The notes under the pieces: generated by a model | Databases searched by the model: none | Seen by the model: the letters and a program-made list of their open reading frames with translations, nothing else | What the model was told of the DNA's origin: nothing | Position numbers and translations under genes: made by a program | Part shown: in pieces, positions 37,612-47,367 of the stretch | Layout: each line of letters begins with the position of its first letter | Numbering within the stretch: position 1 is the stretch's first letter | Assembly (NCBI RefSeq): GCF_026735135.1 | Contig: NZ_JAPQER010000001.1 | Location: forward strand, 7,500-71,499 | Length of the DNA stretch: 64,000 nt | Source of the DNA: Clostridium aestuarii | GTDB lineage: Bacteria; Bacillota; Clostridia; Clostridiales; Clostridiaceae | Direction of reading: 5' to 3'

Positions 37612-37635
37612 ATGGTTTCTCTTTATTTATATTTT

Positions 37636-39282
37636 CTATTTTGCTTCAGTTGAAGTCCATTTAAATTCATACATTGGACCAAATGAAGGGAATTGCAATT
37701 CTTTAATATTATTTTGTGAAGCATATCTCTTATCTTTGTAGAATACAGGTGCAATACCAGCATCTTCAACTATAAGAACTTTTTCAGCTTGTTTAAATAA
37801 TTCCATTCTCTTAGCATTATCTGTTTCATTATTTATTTTTTCTACAATAGCTTCATATTTTGGACCATTGTATTTACCATAGTTATTTCCATTATCCTTT
37901 TGGAATAAACCTATGAATGAAATTGGGTCATCAAAATCTGCTCCCCAACCTGACATAGCAATTTCAAAATTACCAGTTTGTAATTTATTTATAGAGTCAG
38001 AAAAACTAGCTGCTGAATCAAGCTTAATATTTACTCCTAATTTAGATTGCCATTGATTTTGGAAGAACTCTGCACTTTGTCTATTAAAAGCATCGTTATT
38101 CTGTGGCAAATATCTTATAGTATATTTAGATGGATCAGATTCTAATCCAAGTTCTTTTAATCCTTCTTTAAATAAAGCTTTTAAATTCCTATTTTCTGCT
38201 AAAACTGGAGTTAATGGTTCTTTAACATTATCTCTAAATTTTGTATTTGCATCACCACATGATAAGCCTGTTGGCACTAATCCAGTAGCAACAAATCCTC
38301 TTTTATAAATCTTATTTACATATGCTTCTCTATCTATCGCTAATGAAAGTGCTAATCTTATTTTTGCATTAGTAAGTAACTTATTTTTTCCTGTTTGATT
38401 CATTTCCATATAGAAAGCACTTGGCATTACTTCTTCTAGATATTTACATTTTTGTGCTTGTCCATCATCTTTAAGTTTTTGTGCATATTCACCAGTTGCA
38501 GGTATTGCATCTAACTCTTTGCTACTAAACATTTGATACTTAGTAGATAACTCTTTTGTAACAACTAAGTTAACTGAATCAAGTTTAACATTATCTTTAT
38601 CCCAATATTTGTCATTTTTCTTTAATATTGTTTTTGCACCTTTTTGCCATTCGCTTATTGCAAATGGTCCATTGAATACCATTTTACTAATATCAGTACC
38701 ATATTTATCACCTTGTGTTTCAACAATATCTTTTCTTAATGGTGAAAGTACTGGGAATGCTGTCATTTGTAAGAAATAAGGCATTGGTTGTACAAGTGTA
38801 ACTTGGAATGTCTTTTCATCTAAAGCCTTTATTCCTAAATCTTCTGTTTTTGCTTGTCCCTTATAATACTTAGAAGCATTTTTTACTCCCATTAGGAAAA
38901 ATGCATATGTTGCCTTTGTATTTGGATTTAAAAGTCTTTTCCAAGCATATTCATAATCTTGAGCTGTTACAGGTTTTCCATCTGACCATGTATTATCTCT
39001 TAAAGTAAAAGTATAAACCTTTCCATCATCAGAAATTTTCCATTCCTTTGCCCCAGCTGGTTCTGGTTTGTCACTGTTTGATCTTGCTAATCCTTCAAAG
39101 CAGGCATTAATTGTGGTAAATGATGCCATATCAGAGCCTAATGAAGAATCTAATGTTTTTGTAACTGGTACATCTAAACTTATATTATTTCCTTTTACCT
39201 TTTTGCTTCCGCAACCAGCTAGTACTGTAGTCAATACTAATGCAGTTGCCAAAATTGAAGCTAGTATTTTTCTCCTTTTCAC
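37636..39282 (-). CDS. oppA: Oligopeptide-binding lipoprotein OppA (system 1)
   Basis: Extracellular binding protein tethered to the membrane. The signal peptide ends in the lipobox LAGC (Cys about residue 23). The mature part is the SBP family 5 fold: DSSLGSDMASF, GLARSNSDKPEPAGAKEW, YTFTLRDNTWSDGKPV, DYEYAWKRLLNP, RLALSLAIDREAYVNKI and AMSGWGADFDDPISF. At 548 residues it is a normal OppA. GTG start preceded by AAGGGGG. First gene of operon 1, followed by a partial terminator and a hairpin before oppB. Confidence 0.96.
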   Translation of the reverse strand: MKRRKILASILATALVLTTVLAGCGSKKVKGNNISLDVPVTKTLDSSLGSDMASFTTINACFEGLARSNSDKPEPAGAKEWKISDDGKVYTFTLRDNTWSDGKPVTAQDYEYAWKRLLNPNTKATYAFFLMGVKNASKYYKGQAKTEDLGIKALDEKTFQVTLVQPMPYFLQMTAFPVLSPLRKDIVETQGDKYGTDISKMVFNGPFAISEWQKGAKTILKKNDKYWDKDNVKLDSVNLVVTKELSTKYQMFSSKELDAIPATGEYAQKLKDDGQAQKCKYLEEVMPSAFYMEMNQTGKNKLLTNAKIRLALSLAIDREAYVNKIYKRGFVATGLVPTGLSCGDANTKFRDNVKEPLTPVLAENRNLKALFKEGLKELGLESDPSKYTIRYLPQNNDAFNRQSAEFFQNQWQSKLGVNIKLDSAASFSDSINKLQTGNFEIAMSGWGADFDDPISFIGLFQKDNGNNYGKYNGPKYEAIVEKINNETDNAKRMELFKQAEKVLIVEDAGIAPVFYKDKRYASQNNIKELQFPSFGPMYEFKWTSTEAK

Positions 39283-39520
39283 TTATATTCCCCCTTAATT
39301 ATGTATTTTTAGTTTAAATTATTATTATTCAAATATTATTAAAATAATAAAGTATACGATTTCTAAGCTATTATGTATCATTAAGTATTTTTTTAATACA
39401 CAATACTTTGCAAAAAAATAAAACTTTTGACTTTTTTGCATCCAATCACTGCATATTAATTCAAACTATGAAATTAATCGTTCATTGTTAATTCTTTAAT
39501 TTTTCTACTTTTTTTTTACC

Positions 39521-39549
39521 ATATTAGCATGTCCGTCAATTATTGTCAA
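39521..39549 (-). promoter_or_regulatory. Sigma-A promoter of opp operon 1
   Basis: TTGACA (39544-39549), 17 bases, TAATAT (39521-39526) with an extended TG one base upstream. The same layout occurs at the second opp operon. It implies a leader of about 230 bases (39283-39514) before oppA; in that leader I see only AT-rich sequence and a weak AAGTATT/AATACTT dyad. Confidence 0.6.
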
Positions 39550-39643
39550 ATATTTTACTTATAAATACCAATTTTCGAAACCATAATTCTTCTAAAATTG
39601 CACTTATTTAACGCACTTTCGTCTGAAATTTGCAAGTTTAGCA

Positions 39644-40522
39644 TCACTCATCTTTCAGCAACTCACCGATTTGTTCATTAGTAAATTCATAAGCTTTATT
39701 ACAAAAATGACATTTTATCTCTTCTGTTTTTCCTTCTTTATAAATTTTTTCTAATTCCTTTTTACCTATACTAATAAGAGCTCTTTCTACTTTTTCTCTT
39801 GAACAATCACATTCATATCTAGGTTCTATCTGATCTAAAATCTTTAATTCCATGTCATCAAATAAAAACTTCACCATATCTTCAATATTTTTACCTGTAG
39901 ATAAGTATTTAGTAATTGAACCCAAATCTTGCAGTCTATACATTATTAAGTCCGCAAGCATTTCATCTGCTCCTGGCATCATTTGTATTATAAGTCCACC
40001 CGCATGCTTAACACTTAAATCTGTATCTACTAGAACACCCAATCCTACTGCTGTTGGTATTTGTTCTGAAGTTGTAAAATAATATGCTAAGTCATCGCCT
40101 ATTTCTCCTGTATATATGGGAACTTGACCAACATATGGTTCTCTAAGACCCATATCTCTTATCACCAACAGACTTCCTTCTTTTCCAATAGCTCCACCTA
40201 CATCTAGTTTTCCTAATTTATTTAATGGTAAATCTACTGATGGATTTCCTATATACCCTTTGACATGTGCATCAGCATAGGAAGTAACTGTAATTCCATT
40301 CACTGGACCTCCACCTGATATTTTTAATGTAACAACATCTTTTTCAGATTTCAGCATAGCACCCATCAAACTTCCTGCTGTAAGCATTCTCCCAAAAGCC
40401 GCTGCTGCTGTAGCTGCACAATTATGTATTTTAACACCTTTATTTACCAAATCAGTAGTATCTGCTGCCAATATTCTTACCTGACCATCTTTTGCTATTG
40501 CTCTTATTAATTTATCGCTCAT
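39644..40522 (-). CDS. hslO: Redox-regulated chaperone Hsp33
   Basis: Cytosolic holdase activated by oxidation. It is 292 residues: the N-terminal chaperone domain ([38 protein letters not shown]), PGADE, and a C-terminal zinc domain with CDC (about 239-241) and CHFC (about 271-274), the four redox-sensing cysteines. GGGGGAG precedes the ATG. It lies 16 bases from the methyltransferase gene and is likely in its operon. Confidence 0.96.
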   Translation of the reverse strand: MSDKLIRAIAKDGQVRILAADTTDLVNKGVKIHNCAATAAAAFGRMLTAGSLMGAMLKSEKDVVTLKISGGGPVNGITVTSYADAHVKGYIGNPSVDLPLNKLGKLDVGGAIGKEGSLLVIRDMGLREPYVGQVPIYTGEIGDDLAYYFTTSEQIPTAVGLGVLVDTDLSVKHAGGLIIQMMPGADEMLADLIMYRLQDLGSITKYLSTGKNIEDMVKFLFDDMELKILDQIEPRYECDCSREKVERALISIGKKELEKIYKEGKTEEIKCHFCNKAYEFTNEQIGELLKDE

Positions 40523-40538
40523 TTTATCTCCCCCTAAC

Positions 40539-41276
40539 TTATTTTTTTAATACATATACTATTCTTTCAGTATTACTACTGATTTTTTTTGTTTGATAGT
40601 TATCCATTTTCTTTAAAATACTGAATCCTATCTTTGCTAAAAGTTCATCTAAAAATTCAGTTCTATAAGCTCTTTCTACATGTTCTTCATCAAATCTTCT
40701 GTATAGACCTTCCTCTTTAACAAAAAAAGTAAGATACATATTAACAATTTCATTTTCCAATACATTTTCCCATATGTACACAGTTTCATCATCATCATAA
40801 TTATAAATATTATTACCCAAAATTTGTGTCAACTTATAGTAAGAATTTATATCAAAAACAAACACTCCATCATTTTTTAAATGCTCATATACTCGTATAA
40901 AGTACTTATTTAAGTCTTCTTCATCCAATATGTAATTAGTTGAATCTAATACACAAGTTATTAAATCAAACTTATTATGTAGTTCTAAACCACTCATATC
41001 TTGACATATAAATTTAGCTTTTATATCTTTTTCTCTCAATTTTTGCTCAGCTTCAGTAAGCATTTCGCAAGACATATCAACAGCCCATGTATTTTGAAAT
41101 TTTTGGGCCACCTCTCTCGTTATATTCCCAGTTCCACAAGCTAAATCTAAATAATCTTTTTTTTGAATGTTATACTCATCACATATTTTCAATACAGTCT
41201 CTGCATATTTCTTATAATCTATATCTCCATAAATCAACCTATCATAAATTTTAGCAAAATCCTTATAGCAACTCAC
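40539..41276 (-). CDS. SAM-dependent class I methyltransferase
   Basis: A 245-residue Rossmann-fold methyltransferase: motif [13 protein letters not shown] (about 42-53), motif [11 protein letters not shown], motif [16 protein letters not shown]. It resembles the small-molecule methyltransferases of Firmicutes; the substrate cannot be told. GTG start at 41274-41276 with GGGGG upstream. It precedes hslO and ends 16 bases from it. Confidence 0.85.
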   Translation of the reverse strand: MSCYKDFAKIYDRLIYGDIDYKKYAETVLKICDEYNIQKKDYLDLACGTGNITREVAQKFQNTWAVDMSCEMLTEAEQKLREKDIKAKFICQDMSGLELHNKFDLITCVLDSTNYILDEEDLNKYFIRVYEHLKNDGVFVFDINSYYKLTQILGNNIYNYDDDETVYIWENVLENEIVNMYLTFFVKEEGLYRRFDEEHVERAYRTEFLDELLAKIGFSILKKMDNYQTKKISSNTERIVYVLKK

Positions 41277-41393
41277 ACTTTCACCCCCTTTTTAATAATA
41301 TATAATGTAAGAATATTATTTAGCAACATTCTACTTTTCTGCAACATTATATATTTTATAATAAAAAATCAACCGAAACAATAAGTTTATTAT

Positions 41394-41666
41394 TTATTTT
41401 AATTTATCATCATTTCTATCAATACTTTGTATGATATCATTTTTAGGTATGTTAAGTTCTCGTTTTCTTTTAGTCATTACTCCTCCAATTCTTCCTGTTT
41501 CTTCAGCTGTTAATCCTCCCCATCCAAATTCATCAATCTTATCATTTAATCCTAATTCTTTCGCTATTTCATATTTCATTTTTTCTCTTAATCTCTCCAA
41601 TTCACTTAATTCTTTATTAGCTTTTATCTTTGCTTTTATAACTTTTTTCAAAGGAGTTTTACCCAT
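41394..41666 (-). CDS. Small acid-soluble spore protein, alpha/beta type
   Basis: A 90-residue DNA-binding protein that coats spore DNA and is degraded on germination. The core is LREKMKYEIAKELGL, including the Glu-Ile-Ala site that the GPR protease cuts in this family, followed by WGGLTAEETGRIGGVMTK, the second conserved block. Basic N-terminus. Expression would be forespore-specific (sigma-G); no clean sigma-G site was found by eye. A hydrophilic tail of about 20 residues is longer than in the usual 60-75-residue members. Confidence 0.9.
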   Translation of the reverse strand: MGKTPLKKVIKAKIKANKELSELERLREKMKYEIAKELGLNDKIDEFGWGGLTAEETGRIGGVMTKRKRELNIPKNDIIQSIDRNDDKLK

Positions 41667-41847
41667 GCTTATCCTCTCCTCACAATTATATATGTAATAA
41701 TCATATGTTACTCATATATGGTTATTTTTATTCTTCTAAATAGTTATTATTGTTTCCAATAATAATATAAGCAATACTAAAAAAAATGCATATTATAATT
41801 ATAGATATATAAAAATTGTAAACCTCTTATATATTTTCAAAAAAAGT

Positions 41848-41877
41848 TTGTGTTTTCAACGCCATACGATATATAAT
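41848..41877 (+). promoter_or_regulatory. Candidate sigma-A promoter of asd-dapA-dapB
   Basis: TTGTGT (41848-41853), 18 bases, TATAAT (41872-41877). No lysine riboswitch was recognised in the roughly 280 bases upstream of asd. Confidence 0.4.
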
Positions 41878-41946
41878 TATATAGAATATATATTTGAAAT
41901 TTGAATTGTAGAAATTAAAATAAATTAATTTTTAGGGGGCATTATT

Positions 41947-42942
41947 ATGAAATATAATGTAGCTGTAGTAGGAGCTACTGGAATGGTAGGAAACAAATTT
42001 TTAGAAATACTGGAGGAAAGAAATTTCCCAATCAAAAATCTTTATTTGTTCGCATCTAAACGTTCTGCTGGAAAAAACCTTACCTTTAAAGGTAAAGATT
42101 TTATAGTAGAAGAACTAAAGGAAGAAAACATAAAAAATAAGGAAATTGATTTTGCTTTATTTTCTGCTGGCGGAAGTGTTAGTTTACAGTACGCTCCAAT
42201 ATTCTCTAATTACGGAATTACTGTTATTGATAACAGTAGCGCATGGAGAATGGATCCAAGTATTCCTCTAGTTGTACCAGAAGTTAATCCTGAAGATATC
42301 AATTGGAACAAAGGCATAATTGCCAATCCTAATTGTTCTACAATTCAAGCAGTAGTGGCTTTAAAACCTTTATACGAAAAATATGGAATCAAAAGAATTG
42401 TATATTCTACTTATCAAGCAGTTTCCGGTGCTGGAATGGGCGGCTTTTCTGATTTAAAAGAAGGATATAACGGCACAGCTCCAAATAAATTTCCTTATCC
42501 TATAGCTGGAAACATACTTCCTCACATAGATGTATTTACAGATAACGGATACACTAAAGAGGAAATAAAAATGATAAATGAAACACAAAAAATATTACAC
42601 AATGACGATTTAAGAATAACCGCAACTACAGCAAGAGTTCCAGTATTTTATGGACACAGCGAAAGTATAAATGTAGAATTAGAAAAACCTTTTGATTTAA
42701 AAGATATTTTTGAATTATACAATGATGCGGAGAACATTATCTTGAAAGATGATATCGAAAATTTAGTATATCCTATGCCTATAGATTGTGAAGGACATGA
42801 TCAAGTGTTTATAGGAAGAATACGACGCGATTTCAGTATAGAAAATGGATTGAATCTTTGGGTAGTAGCTGATAATATTAGAAAAGGAGCCGCTACTAAC
42901 GCTGTTCAAATAGCAGAATATATAATTAATCAAAATAAGTAA
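41947..42942 (+). CDS. asd: Aspartate-semialdehyde dehydrogenase
   Basis: Reduces aspartyl phosphate to aspartate semialdehyde, the branch point to lysine, methionine and threonine. It is 331 residues, with VVGATGMVGNKFLEIL at the start, SAGGSVS, DNSSAWRMDPS, the catalytic Cys130 in IANPNCSTIQ, and the substrate-binding RVPVFYGHSES. AGGGGG precedes the ATG. First gene of an asd-dapA-dapB operon, which suggests a main role in DAP, lysine and dipicolinate supply. Confidence 0.98.
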   Translation: MKYNVAVVGATGMVGNKFLEILEERNFPIKNLYLFASKRSAGKNLTFKGKDFIVEELKEENIKNKEIDFALFSAGGSVSLQYAPIFSNYGITVIDNSSAWRMDPSIPLVVPEVNPEDINWNKGIIANPNCSTIQAVVALKPLYEKYGIKRIVYSTYQAVSGAGMGGFSDLKEGYNGTAPNKFPYPIAGNILPHIDVFTDNGYTKEEIKMINETQKILHNDDLRITATTARVPVFYGHSESINVELEKPFDLKDIFELYNDAENIILKDDIENLVYPMPIDCEGHDQVFIGRIRRDFSIENGLNLWVVADNIRKGAATNAVQIAEYIINQNK

Positions 42943-42959
42943 TTCGAGGAGGATTTATA

Positions 42960-43847
42960 ATGAGTTTATTTACAGGGTCTGGAGTTGCTATTGTTACTCC
43001 TTTTAAAAACGACAAAGTTGATTTTAAAAAATTAGAAGAACTTTTAGAATGGCATGTTGAATCTGGTACAGACGCAATAATAATATGTGGAACTACAGGT
43101 GAAGCTTCTACTATGTCAGAATCTGAAAAAAAAGAAGTTATTAAATTTACTGTTGATGTTATAAATAAGAGAATTCCTGTAATTGCCGGAACAGGAAGTA
43201 ATAATACCATAGCTGCAGTTAGTATGAGTAAATGGGCTGAAAGTATTGGAGTTGATGGACTTTTAGTAATAACTCCTTACTATAATAAAACAACTCAAAA
43301 AGGAATTGTTAAACATTTCGAAACAATAAATGATAGTGTTAATACTCCAATTATAGTATATAATGTTCCCGGAAGAACAGGTCTTAATATACAACCTTCA
43401 ACGCTTTTAAAATTATGTACTCTAAAAAACATTGTAGCAATTAAAGAAGCTAGTGGTGATATTAGCCAAATAGCTAAAATGAAAGCACTATGCAAAAATG
43501 AAATTGATATATATTCAGGAAATGATGACCAAATCATTCCTATATTATCACTTGGAGGCATAGGTGTAATTTCTGTCGCAGCAAATCTATTTCCAAAAGA
43601 TGTCCATGATATGTGCGAATTATACATGAACGGTAAGCATGCTGAAGCATTAGAACTACAACTAAGAATGCTACCTTTAATAAATAGTTTATTTATTGAA
43701 ACTAATCCAATCCCAGTTAAAACAGCTATGAATTTATCCAAAATGGAAGTAGGAAATCTTAGACTTCCTTTATGTGAGATGGATGAAAATAATCTAAAAA
43801 TATTAGCTGATGAATTGAAAAAGCATATTCAAATTAAGGGGGAATAG
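42960..43847 (+). CDS. dapA: 4-hydroxy-tetrahydrodipicolinate synthase
   Basis: Condenses pyruvate with aspartate semialdehyde. It is 295 residues: a TIM barrel with GTTGE (44-48), the active-site tyrosine in IIVYNVPGRTG (Y134) and the Schiff-base lysine in VAIKEASGD (K162). GAGGAGG precedes the ATG, 17 bases after asd. In spore formers this step also leads to dipicolinic acid. Confidence 0.98.
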   Translation: MSLFTGSGVAIVTPFKNDKVDFKKLEELLEWHVESGTDAIIICGTTGEASTMSESEKKEVIKFTVDVINKRIPVIAGTGSNNTIAAVSMSKWAESIGVDGLLVITPYYNKTTQKGIVKHFETINDSVNTPIIVYNVPGRTGLNIQPSTLLKLCTLKNIVAIKEASGDISQIAKMKALCKNEIDIYSGNDDQIIPILSLGGIGVISVAANLFPKDVHDMCELYMNGKHAEALELQLRMLPLINSLFIETNPIPVKTAMNLSKMEVGNLRLPLCEMDENNLKILADELKKHIQIKGE

Positions 43848-43853
43848 AATTAA

Positions 43854-44606
43854 ATGGTGAAAATTTTGCTTAGTGGTTGCTGTGGTAGAATGGGAAAAGT
43901 TATCTCTGAGTGTATATCAAATTTCCCAAACTTAACTATTACAGCTGGTATTGATAAATATGTTGACTCTTCTTTAGAGTATCCTGTTTTTAAAAATATA
44001 GAGGAATGCACTTTAGACATAGACGTAATTCTTGATTTTTCGAATCCAGCTACCTTAAACTCTTTAACAAAATATGCTAAAATCAAAAATACACCTCTTG
44101 TTCTGTGTACTACTGGTTATTCTGAACAACAGCTTGAAGATATTAAAAACGCAAGCAACGAAATACCTATGTTTCGTTCAGCAAACATGTCAATTGGAAT
44201 AAACGTTATAAATAATATATTAAAAAAAGTAAGTGCAATGCTTTATGATAATTATGATATAGAACTAGTTGAAAAACATCATAATCAAAAGTTAGATTCA
44301 CCTAGTGGTACCGCCTTATTACTTGCAAATACAATAAAAGAATCTATTCCACACGAAACCGTGTTTAATAAAGGAAGAGACGGTATAGGCAAAAGACCTC
44401 ATAACGAAATTGGTATTCACGCAATACGTGGAGGAAGTATAGTTGGAGAACATGAAGTAATTTTTGCTGGTCAAAGCGAAATTATTGAACTAAAACATAC
44501 TGCTCTATCAAGAGAAGTTTTTGCAGTAGGTGCTCTTAAAGCATGTGAATTTATGTATGGTAAAACAGAAGGTATGTATTCCATGGATAATGTAATTAAT
44601 GATTAA
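43854..44606 (+). CDS. dapB: 4-hydroxy-tetrahydrodipicolinate reductase
   Basis: Reduces the DapA product. It is 250 residues, with an N-terminal nucleotide-binding [30 protein letters not shown], and the substrate motif [18 protein letters not shown], containing the catalytic His and Lys. It starts 6 bases after dapA and ends before a shared terminator. Confidence 0.98.
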   Translation: MVKILLSGCCGRMGKVISECISNFPNLTITAGIDKYVDSSLEYPVFKNIEECTLDIDVILDFSNPATLNSLTKYAKIKNTPLVLCTTGYSEQQLEDIKNASNEIPMFRSANMSIGINVINNILKKVSAMLYDNYDIELVEKHHNQKLDSPSGTALLLANTIKESIPHETVFNKGRDGIGKRPHNEIGIHAIRGGSIVGEHEVIFAGQSEIIELKHTALSREVFAVGALKACEFMYGKTEGMYSMDNVIND

Positions 44607-44640
44607 AAAAAGTGATTTGCCAGTTGGCAAATCACTTTTT
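44607..44640. terminator. Bidirectional terminator between dapB and opp system 2
   Basis: A perfect 15-bp stem AAAAAGTGATTTGCC/GGCAAATCACTTTTT with a 4-base loop and T-runs in both directions, between convergent dapB and oppA. Confidence 0.92.
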
Positions 44641-44644
44641 CATT

Positions 44645-46294
44645 TTATTTTACAGCTTCAATATACGTATTATCAAAGAGTACAAATCCAAGTGGTGATT
44701 TTTGAAGTTCTTTTATGTTATTATTCAAACATATTACATCTGTATAGTAATAAATCGGAATTATAGGCATCTCTGACATCAAAATATTTTCTGCTTTTGT
44801 TAAATATTCCATTCTCTTAGCTGCATCTATTTCAGATTTAGCAGCCTTGATAAGCTTATCATATTCTGGATTGCTATATCCTGCATCATTATTTCCTCCA
44901 CCTGTTACCCACATATCAAGGAACGTCATAGGATCAACATAATCTCCAACCCATCCATGTCTTGCTATTTCATAGTTTTTACTAGTTCTTGTTTTTTGGA
45001 ATACTTTCCATTCTTGATTTTTAAGTTCAATATTAATTCCTAAATTCTTTCTCCACATATCCTGCACTGCTTGTGCTACGTTTTGATGCCCTTCATTTGT
45101 ATTGTACATTATCGTTAATGTAGGGAAACCTTTACCATCTGGATATCCAGCCTCAGCTAAAAGTTTTTTAGCCTCTTCCACATCTCCTTCAGCCTTAAAG
45201 TAATCTTTTTCTTTAAAATCTTTACCATCCTCTTTTGGTATACCATTGGGTACATATGATGTAGCAGGCAATTGACCACCTTTAGTTACATTTTCAACAA
45301 TTTGTGTTCTATTAATAGCTAACGCCAATGCCTTTCTTATTTTAGTATCCTTTAATACCTTTGCCTCAGGATTAACATTTTCTAAATTATCCGAAACATT
45401 TAAACAGTAAAAATATGTTCCTAGGTTTGGATAAATCTTAGCAATTCCATCCTCTAACAATTTAGGTATTTCTTGTGCAGGCGGTTGTTTAATATAGTCT
45501 AATTGACCAGCTTTAAATGCCGCCAAAGCACTTGTTTCATTTTCTATCATTTTGTATTCAATTTTTTCTAATTTGATGCTATCCTTATTCCAATACTGAT
45601 CATTCTTAACAAAAGTTATTGTATCTTTAGGTTTCCATTCTTTCATTTTGAATGCTCCATTGGAAATATATGTTTCTGGTTTTCTTGCCCACCCTTGAGG
45701 GTCTTTAGACACCATATCTTCTCTTACAGGCGCATAAGTTGGGAAAGCTAAAAGAGGTAAGAAATATGCAGTTGGATTTTCAAGAGTTACCTCCAAAGTA
45801 TAATCATCCTTTGCTTTTACTCCAACGTCATCAGCACTTGCATTTCCAGCATTATACTTTTCTCCATTCTTTAAGTAATACATTTGATACGCATATTCAG
45901 ATGCAGTTTCTGGTTTCAATGCTCTTTTCCAAGCATATTCAAAATCTTGAGCTTTCACATCTTTTTCATCTGACCATTTAGCATCTTTTCTAAGATGAAA
46001 AGTATATGTAAGTCCATTTTCTGATATATCCCATTTTTCTGCAACACCTGGTATAGCCTTATCATTTTTATCCAACCTAGTTAAACCTTCAAAAGAATTT
46101 ACAATTATTGTACCACCATTCACTCCAGTATTTAAAGCAGGATCTATAGTTTTAGGTTCAGAGTTTATGTTGAATTTTATAACTTGTTCACTCGTTGCCC
46201 CTTTTTCTTTACCTGCACATCCTGCAAATAACGATACACTTATAGCAAGTGTAAGAGCAATTGCTCCACCCCTTGCTAATTTTCTTTTTAACAT
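44645..46294 (-). CDS. oppA: Oligopeptide-binding lipoprotein OppA (system 2)
   Basis: A 549-residue SBP family 5 lipoprotein: signal peptide ending FAGC (Cys about 26), then EPKTIDPALNTGVNGGTI, GLTRLDKNDKAIPGVAEKW, YTFHLRKDAKWSDEK, DFEYAWKRALKP and a C-terminal HGWVGDYVDPMTF. Here the binding protein is last in the operon (oppBCDFA), the opposite of system 1. GGGGG precedes the ATG. The 95-base oppF-oppA gap contains no clear terminator. Confidence 0.95.
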   Translation of the reverse strand: MLKRKLARGGAIALTLAISVSLFAGCAGKEKGATSEQVIKFNINSEPKTIDPALNTGVNGGTIIVNSFEGLTRLDKNDKAIPGVAEKWDISENGLTYTFHLRKDAKWSDEKDVKAQDFEYAWKRALKPETASEYAYQMYYLKNGEKYNAGNASADDVGVKAKDDYTLEVTLENPTAYFLPLLAFPTYAPVREDMVSKDPQGWARKPETYISNGAFKMKEWKPKDTITFVKNDQYWNKDSIKLEKIEYKMIENETSALAAFKAGQLDYIKQPPAQEIPKLLEDGIAKIYPNLGTYFYCLNVSDNLENVNPEAKVLKDTKIRKALALAINRTQIVENVTKGGQLPATSYVPNGIPKEDGKDFKEKDYFKAEGDVEEAKKLLAEAGYPDGKGFPTLTIMYNTNEGHQNVAQAVQDMWRKNLGINIELKNQEWKVFQKTRTSKNYEIARHGWVGDYVDPMTFLDMWVTGGGNNDAGYSNPEYDKLIKAAKSEIDAAKRMEYLTKAENILMSEMPIIPIYYYTDVICLNNNIKELQKSPLGFVLFDNTYIEAVK

Positions 46295-46389
46295 TGCTTT
46301 TATGCCCCCTTCTTATTATTCTTCATATTTAGTTTTGCATTAAAGCACGTTAAATAAACATGTTAAATGGTGGTAATTTACACATTAAT

Positions 46390-47367
46390 TCAAAGGAGAT
46401 GGCATGCCGCACAATGACCTCCGCCTAAGTCTTTTAATTTTGGTTCTACCTCTGAACAAATAGGCTTAGCATATCTACATCTATTTTTAAACCTACATCC
46501 TGGAGGTGGATCTATCGGTGATGGAATATCGCCTTCCAATACTATTCTCTGTTTTTCATCAGCTTCATCTGGATCAGGTATAGGTATTGCAGATAACAAC
46601 GCTTGAGTATATGGATGTAGCGGATTACTATACAACTCGTTACTTTCCCCAACTTCAACCATTTTACCTAAATACATAACCCCAATTCTATTAGATATAT
46701 GCTTAACCATAGATAAATCATGAGCAATAAACAAATATGTCAATCCTAGCTCGTCTTGCAACTCTTCAAGCATATTTACTACTTGAGCTTGAATAGAAAC
46801 ATCTAATGCCGAAATAGGTTCATCACATATTATGAATTCAGGTTCTACCGCAAGAGCTCTTGCTATACCAACTCTCTGTCTTTGTCCACCTGAAAATTCA
46901 TGTGGATATCTATTAGCATGTTCGCTACTTAATCCTACTCTATTCAATAAGTAACGAATTCTTTCTTCTCTTTCTTTTCCTTTCATTAGATCATGAATAT
47001 CTATAGCTTCACCTATGATATCTCCAACCGTCATTCTAGAATTTAAAGAAGCATATGGATCTTGAAATATCATCTGCATCTTTCTTCTATATTCTTGCAT
47101 TTGTTTAGGCGTATACTTAGCTATATCTGTACCATTATATATAATCTTACCCTCAGTAGGCTCATATAACTTTATAATAGTTCTACCTGTTGTGGTTTTT
47201 CCGCAACCCGATTCTCCAACAAGCCCTAAAGTTTCTCCTTTATTTATTGTAAAGGAAACATCATCTACAGCCTTTACATTTCCTACTATTTTATTAAAAA
47301 GCCCCTTTTTAACAGGAAAATATTTTTTTAAATTTTTAATTTCAACAAGTACTTTATTGTCACTCAT
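46390..47367 (-). CDS. oppF: Oligopeptide ABC transporter ATP-binding protein OppF (system 2)
   Basis: ATPase of importer 2, 325 residues: Walker A GESGCGKT (51-58), SGGQRQRVGIA, Walker B FIICDEPISALD, FIAHDLSMVKH, and a C-terminal cysteine set (GCRFKNRCRYAKPIC). Its ATG overlaps the oppD stop by one base (TAATG), so translation is coupled. Confidence 0.95.
   Translation of the reverse strand: MSDNKVLVEIKNLKKYFPVKKGLFNKIVGNVKAVDDVSFTINKGETLGLVGESGCGKTTTGRTIIKLYEPTEGKIIYNGTDIAKYTPKQMQEYRRKMQMIFQDPYASLNSRMTVGDIIGEAIDIHDLMKGKEREERIRYLLNRVGLSSEHANRYPHEFSGGQRQRVGIARALAVEPEFIICDEPISALDVSIQAQVVNMLEELQDELGLTYLFIAHDLSMVKHISNRIGVMYLGKMVEVGESNELYSNPLHPYTQALLSAIPIPDPDEADEKQRIVLEGDIPSPIDPPPGCRFKNRCRYAKPICSEVEPKLKDLGGGHCAACHLL

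Noticed and set aside
41667..41946. Lysine riboswitch before asd-dapAB
   Set aside because: I looked for the conserved L-box core and found no match, only a plausible promoter.
43295..43741. Minus-strand open frame inside dapA
   Set aside because: Shadow of DapA, which carries all active-site residues.
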